Assembly (NCBI GenBank): GCA_050701635.1
Contig: JBOGDF010000174.1
Coordinates: 1-11,696 of the forward strand
Direction: 5' to 3'
DNA from: WHSM01 sp050701635
GTDB taxonomy: Bacteria; Actinomycetota; Actinomycetes; Mycobacteriales; Micromonosporaceae
Length of the DNA stretch: 11,696 nucleotides
Part shown: one piece after another, positions 6,463-11,696 of the stretch
How the letters are laid out: each line of letters begins with the position of its first letter
Position numbering within the stretch: the stretch's first letter is position 1
Notes under the pieces: generated by a model
What the model was told of the DNA's origin: nothing
Seen by the model: the letters and a program-made list of their open reading frames with translations, nothing else
The model's database searches: none
Program-made: the position numbers and the translations under genes

Positions 6463-7368
6463 CTAGCTGGCGTGCGCCTCGGGGGTGGCGACCAGGCGGA
6501 GCGCGTCGCGCACCCGGCCGTGGCTGGCCTGCAGGGTGCGGCGGGACTCGGTGACGGTGGTGCCGCCGAGCAGCGCCACCAGCGCCGTCTTCAGCTCGCC
6601 ACTGCTGGCGTGCAGCGCGGCCCGGCAGTCCGATTCGGGCAGGCCGGTGGCCTCTACCAGGATCGACACCATCCGGCCCCGCAGTTTCGCGTTGCTCGCC
6701 ACCATGCTGACCATCAGGTTGGAGTAGACCCGGCCCAGCCGGATCATCACCGCGGTGGAGAACGCGTTGAGCACCAGCTTCTGCGCGGTGGCCGCCTTCA
6801 TCCGGGTGGAGCCGGCGATCACCTCGGGACCGGTGTCGACGCCGATGAAGACGTCGACCTCGGCGTCCTCGGCGCGCGGGTTGGCGGTCACCAGTACGGC
6901 GTGGCCACCGCGCTGCCGGGCGCCGCGCAGCGCTCCGCGTACGTACGGGGTGCGGCCGCTGGCGGACAGGCCCACGGCGACGTCGCCGTCGCGTACACAC
7001 TCAAGGGCTTCGGTTTCTCCGGCTACGGCGTCGTCCTCGGCGGCTTCGACGGCGCGCAGCAGGGCTTGCGTACCACCGGCCTGGTGGGCGCAGAACCAGC
7101 CGTCGGGCACGCTGAACGTGGGGCGCAGCTCGGCGGCGTCGAGGAACCCGATCCGGCCGGAGGAGCCGGCACCGAAGTAATGCACCGTGCCTCCCCGGCT
7201 GATCGCCGCGACCGCCAGATCCACCGCGGCGGCGAGCTGATCCAGGGTGGCCTCGACCGCGGCTGGTACCCGCTGGTCCTCGGCGTTGATCAGCCGGAGG
7301 ATGTCGGTGGTGTTGAGCTCGTCGATGCCCTGAGTACGCGGGTTGCGCGCCTCAGTCGGCGAGTTCAT
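6463..7368 (-). CDS. murQ: N-acetylmuramic acid 6-phosphate etherase
   Basis: 301 residues, the normal family length. The enzyme cleaves the D-lactyl ether of MurNAc-6-phosphate to give GlcNAc-6-phosphate and D-lactate, in the cytoplasm, during peptidoglycan recycling or use of external MurNAc. It is a single SIS-fold domain with the phosphosugar loop YFGAGSSGRIG (64-74). E80 in LDAAELRPTF and E111 in VEAAEDD align with the E. coli catalytic Glu83 and Glu114. GLSASGRTPYV and the family signature GPEVIAGSTRMKAATAQK (180-197) follow, the latter with Ala where most members have Gly. ATG 7368 follows GAGGGG (reverse strand, 7377-7382) at good spacing. It is the second gene after the RpiR regulator, 37 bases downstream, so probably on one message. 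No MurNAc transporter (murP) or anhydro-MurNAc kinase (anmK) gene lies in the window. Confidence 0.96.
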   Translation of the reverse strand: MNSPTEARNPRTQGIDELNTTDILRLINAEDQRVPAAVEATLDQLAAAVDLAVAAISRGGTVHYFGAGSSGRIGFLDAAELRPTFSVPDGWFCAHQAGGTQALLRAVEAAEDDAVAGETEALECVRDGDVAVGLSASGRTPYVRGALRGARQRGGHAVLVTANPRAEDAEVDVFIGVDTGPEVIAGSTRMKAATAQKLVLNAFSTAVMIRLGRVYSNLMVSMVASNAKLRGRMVSILVEATGLPESDCRAALHASSGELKTALVALLGGTTVTESRRTLQASHGRVRDALRLVATPEAHAS

Positions 7369-7405
7369 ACCGTCGTCCCCTCGATCCCGGTGTACGTGGC
7401 GTGGC

Positions 7406-8320
7406 TCACGACCGCCTCCTCCCGGCCGAAGCCCGCCGATCCCGTACCGCTTCGGCGGTGGCCTCGAGCGCCTTGTTGGTACGTGCCCGGTGGCGACCCG
7501 CCACTCCCACGAACAGGCAGTCGATCACGGTCAGCTGGGCGAGCCGGCTGGCCGTGGCGCCCGCCCGGTACGTGGTTTCGCGAGCCGCGGTGGTGAGTAC
7601 GTGGTCGGCGACCTCGGTGATCGCGGAGCGCGGGAAGTTGGTCAGCGCGATCGTAGTGGCGCCCCGGCCGCGTGCCTGCTTGAGCACCTCGATGGTGTCG
7701 GAGGTGTTGCCGGTGTGGGAGATGCCGAACGCGACGTCTCCCTTGCCGAGCAGCGAGGCGCTGGCGAGGGCGGTGTGGATGTCGGGCCAGTAGAACGCCG
7801 TACGCCCGATGCGGTGCAGCTTCTGCTGGAAGTCGGAGCCGACGAACCCGCTGGCCCCGACCCCGAAGATCTCGGTACGCCCGGCGCGGGCGAGCAGGTC
7901 CACCACGATCTCGCAGGTGGCGGCGTCGAGCTGCTCGGCGGTCTCCTCGACGGCGCGCGAATCGTTGAACGCGATCGTGGCGATGATCTGCGCGATGTCG
8001 GCGCCCGGCGGGATGTCACCGCCGATCACCCGGGAGTCCGGGGGCTCCGCGCGCCGGGCGGCTTCGGCGGCGAGCCGGATCCGCAGCTGCGGATAGCCCT
8101 CCATGCCGACCGAGCGGCAGAACCGGATGACGGTCGCCTCGGACGTGCCGGCCAGGGTCGCCAGCTCGGTGATCGTACGGCGTGCGGCTGCCGCCGGATC
8201 CGCCATCACCTGTCGGGCGACTCGCTGTTCGGCAGGGGACAGTGACGGAAGCAGGCCGCTGATCTGTACGATCAAGCCGCTGGGCTCCGCCGACGCAGAA
8301 AATTTCGCTTGAGCAGTCAC
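7406..8320 (-). CDS. RpiR-family regulator with SIS domain, likely MurR-like control of murQ
   Basis: 304 residues from GTG 8320. The N-terminal RpiR helix-turn-helix domain (about 15-90) includes SPAEQRVARQVM and TITELATLAGTSEATVIRFCRSVG (49-72). The SIS domain (about 115-270) carries FGVGASGFVGSDF (152-164) and SHTGNTSDTIEVLKQA, the phosphosugar-binding elements. Regulators of this family sense sugar phosphates; next to murQ, MurNAc-6-phosphate is the likely ligand. An in-frame TTG at 8356 would add 12 residues, but it falls inside a -35 box, and the palindrome and -10 box would then be coding. GTG 8320 sits right at the predicted transcript start, so translation is probably leaderless; no Shine-Dalgarno site is seen. 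The regulator is transcribed first and murQ second. The two-component genes diverge from it across about 194 bases. Confidence 0.92.
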   Translation of the reverse strand: MTAQAKFSASAEPSGLIVQISGLLPSLSPAEQRVARQVMADPAAAARRTITELATLAGTSEATVIRFCRSVGMEGYPQLRIRLAAEAARRAEPPDSRVIGGDIPPGADIAQIIATIAFNDSRAVEETAEQLDAATCEIVVDLLARAGRTEIFGVGASGFVGSDFQQKLHRIGRTAFYWPDIHTALASASLLGKGDVAFGISHTGNTSDTIEVLKQARGRGATTIALTNFPRSAITEVADHVLTTAARETTYRAGATASRLAQLTVIDCLFVGVAGRHRARTNKALEATAEAVRDRRASAGRRRS

Positions 8321-8325
8321 TGAGT

Positions 8326-8356
8326 GAAAGTTACTTTCGCTTCGAAGTGGCGTCAA
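8326..8356 (-). promoter_or_regulatory. Promoter and overlapping RpiR operator for the rpiR-murQ unit
   Basis: On the minus strand TTGACG (8351-8356) is a -35 box matching 5 of 6 consensus bases. A 17-base spacer leads to TAACTT (8328-8333), a TANNNT-type -10 box. Transcription should start near 8321, one base from GTG 8320. The -10 lies inside a perfect palindrome, GAAAGT-A-ACTTTC (8326-8338). A repressor bound there would block RNA polymerase, which suggests autoregulation by the RpiR protein. Sites and spacing are read directly; the identity of the bound protein is inferred. Confidence 0.6.
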
Positions 8357-8369
8357 CTTTCTTCACTTG

Positions 8370-8398
8370 AGATTACACCCAGTGATCGGCGGTGTCGC
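8370..8398 (-). promoter_or_regulatory. Weaker second promoter candidate upstream of the regulator
   Basis: On the minus strand GCGACA (8393-8398), 17 bases, then TAATCT (8370-8375) would start transcription near 8363 and leave a leader of about 43 bases that contains the palindrome. The match is poorer than for the promoter at 8328-8356. Confidence 0.25.
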
Positions 8399-8470
8399 TC
8401 GACCGTGCAGATGTCTCGGGTTTTCCGACCTAGTGAGCCCCATCGATACGTCAGGGCCGAATTACTTAGG

Positions 8471-8508
8471 GTGACCCGTACCACATCGGGCTCGTACGCT
8501 CTACGCTC
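8471..8508 (+). promoter_or_regulatory. Possible promoter of the two-component genes, with tandem TACGCTC
   Basis: GTGACC (8471-8476), 18 bases, then TACGCT (8495-8500) gives a fair sigma-70-type match. The predicted start site is about seven bases before ATG 8515, so the leader is very short. TACGCTC is repeated perfectly in tandem (8495-8501, 8502-8508), which doubles the possible -10 box. No good ribosome binding site precedes the ATG. Confidence 0.35.
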
Positions 8509-8514
8509 GGCGGG

Positions 8515-9201
8515 ATGCGGGTGCTGCTGGTGGAGGATGACGTGTCGGTTGCCGCCGCGATGGAGTCGGCGTTACGGCGACGCGGATATCAGGTGGTACG
8601 GGCCAGCACCGCGGCCGAAGCGCTCGCCGCCCCCACCGTTGACCTGGTACTTCTCGATTTCGGGCTGCCCGACGGGGACGGCATCGACGTCTGCCGCGAG
8701 CTGCGCCAGCGCAACGACCACGTGGCGATCATCGCGGTCACCGCGCGCGGCGAGGAGCGGGACCGGATCGCCGGACTGCGTACCGGTGCCGACGACTACG
8801 TGGTGAAGCCGTTCTCGATGGCCGAGCTGCAGGCGCGCATCGACGCCGTACTGCGCCGGGTGGTACGCGCCACACCGCCCGCCGAAGTGCTCCAGGCCGG
8901 CCCGGTAAGGCTGGACCACGCGGCCCGGGAAGTCACCGTCGACGGCCGGCCGGTGGCGTTGACCCGCAAGGAGTTCGAGCTGCTGACCGTACTGGCCCGG
9001 GAGGCCGGCAGCGTGGTGTCGCGGGACCGGCTGCTGATGGAGGTGTGGCGGACCACCTTCGCCGGCGGCCACACCCTGGAGGTCCACATCGGATCGTTGC
9101 GGAACAAGCTCGGCAGCCCCGATCTGGTGCAGACCGTACGCGGCGTCGGCTACCGGCTGCGTACCGAGGCCGAGCCGCAGCGCGGGCAGCGCGAGGGGTA
9201 G
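8515..9201 (+). CDS. OmpR/PhoB-family response regulator
   Basis: 228 residues, typical length. The receiver domain (1-112) has the acidic pair D8/D9, phosphoacceptor D48 in LVLLDFGLPDGDG, T76 in AVTARG and K98 in VVKPF, so all phosphorylation residues are present. A winged-helix DNA-binding domain (about 127-219) includes LTRKEFELLTVLAREAG, LLMEVW, the recognition-helix region HTLEVHIGSLRNKLG and VQTVRGVGYRL. It acts as a cytoplasmic transcription factor activated by the kinase encoded three bases downstream. The start has no evident Shine-Dalgarno site and probably lies close to the transcript start. The target is unknown; the convergent TAXI binding-protein gene beyond the kinase and its own promoter are reasonable candidates. 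Confidence 0.95.
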   Translation: MRVLLVEDDVSVAAAMESALRRRGYQVVRASTAAEALAAPTVDLVLLDFGLPDGDGIDVCRELRQRNDHVAIIAVTARGEERDRIAGLRTGADDYVVKPFSMAELQARIDAVLRRVVRATPPAEVLQAGPVRLDHAAREVTVDGRPVALTRKEFELLTVLAREAGSVVSRDRLLMEVWRTTFAGGHTLEVHIGSLRNKLGSPDLVQTVRGVGYRLRTEAEPQRGQREG

Positions 9202-9204
9202 GCG

Positions 9205-10602
9205 ATGCGTCAACGGTTGGCCGCGATCTACGTGCTGCTGCTCGCCATGGTGCTCGCCGGGCTCGAGGTGCCGCTGGCGATCACTCTGGCTTCCCGGGAC
9301 AGCCAGCAGATGGCGCTGAGCCGGCTCTCCGACGCCGTCCGGTACGCCACCATCGCCGAGCCGGTGCTGCGCGGCGAGTCCGGCAACGCGATGCGGTCGG
9401 AGCTGGCGGCGTACTACGCGACGTACGGGATCGCCGCCGCGGTGGTGGACCGGGACGGTACGCCGAAGCTGGAGTCGGCGGGGCTGCCGGAGATGGCCGA
9501 TCCGGAGGTGCAGACCGCGATCCAGGACGCGCTCAACGGGCGCCACGTCGGGGCCGGGAAGGTGGTCTGGCCGTGGCTGGACGGTCCACTGCTGGTGGCC
9601 GTACCGGTGGGCACCGGTGGCGAGGTGCTGGGTGCGGTGGTGACGTTCTCGCCCACCGACAAGGTGCGTACCGCGATCCGCAACGGCTGGCTGATGCTCG
9701 CGGCGCTGGGGCTGATCGCGGTCGCGATCAGCGTGGTGGCCGCTGAGGCGCTGGCCCGCTGGACCCTGAAACCGGTCGCTGAGCTCGACCTCGCCGCGCA
9801 CCTGATCACCGAGGGGGACTACGAGGCGCGGGTGCCCTCGTACCTCGGACCCCCGGAGCTACGACGGCTGGCGACCGCGTTCAACGAGATGGCCGACACC
9901 GTCGGCGACGCGCTGGACCGGCAGCGGATGTTCGTGTCCCAGGCCAGCCATCAGATGCGCAACCCGCTCACCGCGCTGCAGCTGCGGGTGGAGGGGCTCG
10001 GTGAGGAGATCTCCTCGCCGCTGGGTCGCGAGGAACACCGGATCGCGATGGCCGAGACCGAGCGGCTGTCCCGGATTCTGGACAGCCTGCTGGCGCTGGC
10101 GCGCGCCGAGCGGGGCCGCTTCCAGATGGAGGACGTGGACGCCGCCCGGGTCGCGATGGCCCGGGTGACCGCGTGGCGGCCGCTCGCCGACCAGCGCCAG
10201 ATCGCCCTCCGGTACGCCGCCTCTGACGTGGGCGTATGGGTACGGGCGCTGTCCACCGCGCTGGACCAGGCACTGGACGCGCTGATCGACAACGCGTTGA
10301 AGTTCGCCGGGCCCGGGGACCGGGTCGACGTGTCGGTGCACGTCGCCAAGGACGGTGTCGTGGTCCACGTAGTGGACACCGGTCCGGGGATGACCGCGGA
10401 GCAGCGGGCCCACGCCACCGAGCGGTTCTGGCGCGCGCCGGCGGCCCAGAATGTGGACGGCAGCGGGCTGGGGCTGCCGATCGTCGCGGTGCTGATCGAG
10501 GCCTCTGGCGGCCGGTTCGACCTGCTGCCGGCCACTCCCCGCGGTCTGGACGCGCGGATCTGGCTCCCGGCGACCGGGTCCGGCCCGCGCTGGCAACGGT
10601 GA
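9205..10602 (+). CDS. Membrane sensor histidine kinase, partner of the upstream response regulator
   Basis: 465 residues from ATG 9205, three bases after the regulator's stop, with GAGGGG (9193-9198) as ribosome binding site inside the end of the regulator gene, so the two are co-translated. TM1 is at about 8-29 and TM2 at about 162-184, enclosing an extracytoplasmic sensor part (30-160) with no recognisable cofactor motif. A HAMP region (185-237, WTLKPVAELD) follows. The HisKA helix has the phosphorylated H249 in SQASHQMRNPLTAL, where the residue after His is Gln instead of the usual Glu or Asp. The ATPase domain has N363 (IDNALKFAGPGD), DTGPG (391-395), ERFWR (406-410) and GSGLGL (419-424). 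All catalytic boxes are present. The TAXI solute-binding gene beside it, facing the opposite way, hints that the sensor may respond to that protein or its ligand. Confidence 0.95.
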   Translation: MRQRLAAIYVLLLAMVLAGLEVPLAITLASRDSQQMALSRLSDAVRYATIAEPVLRGESGNAMRSELAAYYATYGIAAAVVDRDGTPKLESAGLPEMADPEVQTAIQDALNGRHVGAGKVVWPWLDGPLLVAVPVGTGGEVLGAVVTFSPTDKVRTAIRNGWLMLAALGLIAVAISVVAAEALARWTLKPVAELDLAAHLITEGDYEARVPSYLGPPELRRLATAFNEMADTVGDALDRQRMFVSQASHQMRNPLTALQLRVEGLGEEISSPLGREEHRIAMAETERLSRILDSLLALARAERGRFQMEDVDAARVAMARVTAWRPLADQRQIALRYAASDVGVWVRALSTALDQALDALIDNALKFAGPGDRVDVSVHVAKDGVVVHVVDTGPGMTAEQRAHATERFWRAPAAQNVDGSGLGLPIVAVLIEASGGRFDLLPATPRGLDARIWLPATGSGPRWQR

Positions 10603-10642
10603 CCGCCGGCAGGCGCGGCGGCGCGGAGGCGGGCCGTGCGTT

Positions 10643-10662
10643 CGCCGGCCGCGGGCCCGGCG
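10643..10662. terminator. Weak GC-rich hairpin between convergent genes
   Basis: CGCCGG (10643-10648) pairs with CCGGCG (10657-10662) across eight bases, in the 70-base gap between the kinase stop and the stop of the convergent TAXI gene. Its position suits a two-way terminator. A 6-bp GC stem is common by chance at this GC content, and there is no T tract. Confidence 0.3.
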
Positions 10663-10672
10663 CGGGCGAGGG

Positions 10673-11620
10673 TCAGATCTGGGTGTCCCGGTAGTACGCC
10701 ATCGCCCCGGGATGCAGTCGCAGCGGCTTGGGCGTGGTGATCGCGGCCCGCCGGTCCAGCCTCCCCACCACCGCGTGGGTACGCGCCATCTCCTCCCGGT
10801 ACGTGAACAGCAGCTCCGTCAGGGCGTACGCCAGATCCGGGTCCATGTCGATCGGCACCACCAGGAAGTTCGGCACCCCGACGGTGGTCACCGCGTTCAC
10901 CCCGAGCCCGTACGTCGACGACGGGATGGTGAGCCGGGTGTAGTAGTCGCCGTGGCCGCTCAGCCCGTGCATCCAGCCGCCCAGGTCGATCAGCTGGATC
11001 GGCACGATCTTGTTGAGCGTCCCGAGCGGCTCAGTGGGGAGTCCGCCGAAGAAGAAGAAGGCGTCGATCTTGCGTTCCCGCAGCGCGGTGGACGAGCGGT
11101 CGAAGTCCATCCGGCGGACCGCCACCGTACCGGCGTCGAGCTTCGCGACCCGCATCAGCTGCAGCGCGGTGCGCTCCGTACCGGAGTCGGGCAGGCCGAT
11201 CGACACCCGCTTGCCGCGCAGGTCGGGCAGCGTCTTGATCGGGTCGCTTTCGCCGCGGCGTACCACCAGGTGCAGGTAGTCGTCGTAGAGCCGGGCCAGC
11301 GTGGCGAGCCGGTCGGTACGGCTGGTGGACAGGCTGGAGACCGTGTCGGCGCTGGCGAACGCCAGCTGCGCCTTCCCGTCGGCGGTCTGCTCCAGGTTGT
11401 AGCGGCCGGACGGGCTGACCGGCAGGTACGGGTCCATCTCGGGCATGCTGAGCCGGATCGCGTCGCGCAGCGCGAGGCCGTACTGGTAGTAGACGGTGTC
11501 CCGCTCGCCGGTGGCGATCGGCAGCGGTCCCGACGGGTACGCCGGACTCGGCGGCGAGGCGGCGCCGCCGGTCAAGGTGGCGGTGGCCACCAGCAGCAGC
11601 GCGACCACGGGGATCGCCAT
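10673..11620 (-). CDS. TAXI-family TRAP transporter solute-binding protein (5' end uncertain)
   Basis: 315 residues from ATG 11620. Residues 1-21 form a signal-peptide-like hydrophobic stretch (MAIPVVALLLVATATLTGGA). No lipobox cysteine is seen, so it may be secreted or stay anchored by this helix. The mature part shows the TAXI pattern: PIATGERDTVYYQYGLALRDAI (34-55), GKAQLAFASADTVSSL (82-97), DDYLHLVVRRGE, LPDLRGKRVSIGLPDSGTERTALQLM (131-156), ALRERKIDAFFFFGG and NFLVVPIDMD. Such proteins bind small acids outside the membrane. The frame stays open upstream to the window edge and reads a basic stretch (RRRTRWR) before this ATG, with no ATG, GTG or TTG in between. There is also no ribosome binding site, so the real start may lie beyond 11696. 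No TRAP membrane gene (fused 4TM/12TM) is visible; it could lie outside. Confidence 0.9.
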   Translation of the reverse strand: MAIPVVALLLVATATLTGGAASPPSPAYPSGPLPIATGERDTVYYQYGLALRDAIRLSMPEMDPYLPVSPSGRYNLEQTADGKAQLAFASADTVSSLSTSRTDRLATLARLYDDYLHLVVRRGESDPIKTLPDLRGKRVSIGLPDSGTERTALQLMRVAKLDAGTVAVRRMDFDRSSTALRERKIDAFFFFGGLPTEPLGTLNKIVPIQLIDLGGWMHGLSGHGDYYTRLTIPSSTYGLGVNAVTTVGVPNFLVVPIDMDPDLAYALTELLFTYREEMARTHAVVGRLDRRAAITTPKPLRLHPGAMAYYRDTQI

Positions 11621-11696
11621 CCGCCATCGGGTACGCCGCCGGTGTGAGCGCGGTGGCCGCAGGCCGAGCAGGCCGTCGCGGGCGACCGTACCGGCC

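Noticed and set aside
6472..7596. Open frame on the + strand across murQ and the end of the RpiR gene
   Set aside because: It is antisense to two recognised genes, has Gly/Gln/Arg-rich shadow composition and no supported start site.
8572..9801. Open frame of about 400 codons on the minus strand across the response regulator and kinase
   Set aside because: Its composition is low-complexity Arg/His/Gln-rich, with no motifs, and it covers two well-supported + strand genes.

Overview
The window is about 70% GC, uses GTG starts, and carries gene families typical of high-GC Gram-positive bacteria. The 5S rRNA tail, the frequent CGTAC words and the gene content fit an actinomycete, most likely of the Micromonosporaceae. 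That family name is an inference from sequence style, not from a database match. All genes look intact apart from those cut by the window edges, and I see no insertion sequence, phage gene, tRNA, CRISPR array or attachment site. It reads as ordinary chromosomal core and near-core sequence just after an rRNA operon.

Layout, left to right. The window opens inside a 5S rRNA gene (1-103), followed by the rRNA operon terminator (114-162) and a short gene-free stretch holding an 18-bp direct repeat. Next on the + strand is a membrane-anchored molybdopterin oxidoreductase of the sulfite-oxidase fold with five membrane segments and an internal twin-arginine motif (336-1853). A two-gene unit follows (1954-4684): an FAD-linked oxidoreductase and a cyclopropane-fatty-acid-synthase-like methyltransferase. 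Together these match the TmsA/TmsB (BfaA/BfaB) pair that makes 10-methyl branched fatty acids such as tuberculostearic acid. After a structured intergenic region comes a single-pass membrane protein with a Pro/Ser/Thr-rich outer tail (4911-5657), a strong hairpin, and a four-helix membrane protein (5842-6411) whose ribosome binding site can fold into a hairpin.

The strand then switches. On the - strand an RpiR-family regulator (7406-8320) is followed 37 bases later by murQ (6463-7368), a small unit for cell-wall MurNAc-6-phosphate recycling. Upstream of the regulator a palindrome sits exactly on the -10 box of a good promoter whose predicted start site leaves almost no leader before a GTG codon. 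This suggests leaderless, autoregulated expression. Divergent from it is an OmpR-type response regulator (8515-9201) with its histidine kinase (9205-10602). Convergent to the kinase is a TAXI-type TRAP solute-binding protein (10673-11620, 5' end possibly beyond the window). This is a plausible ligand-sensing module, although no TRAP membrane subunit is visible.

I found no wholly new system. The most useful leads are the RpiR operator/promoter arrangement, the Shine-Dalgarno hairpin before the four-helix membrane protein, the crossing helices in the leader of the Pro/Ser/Thr-rich protein, and the kinase-regulator-TAXI neighbourhood.
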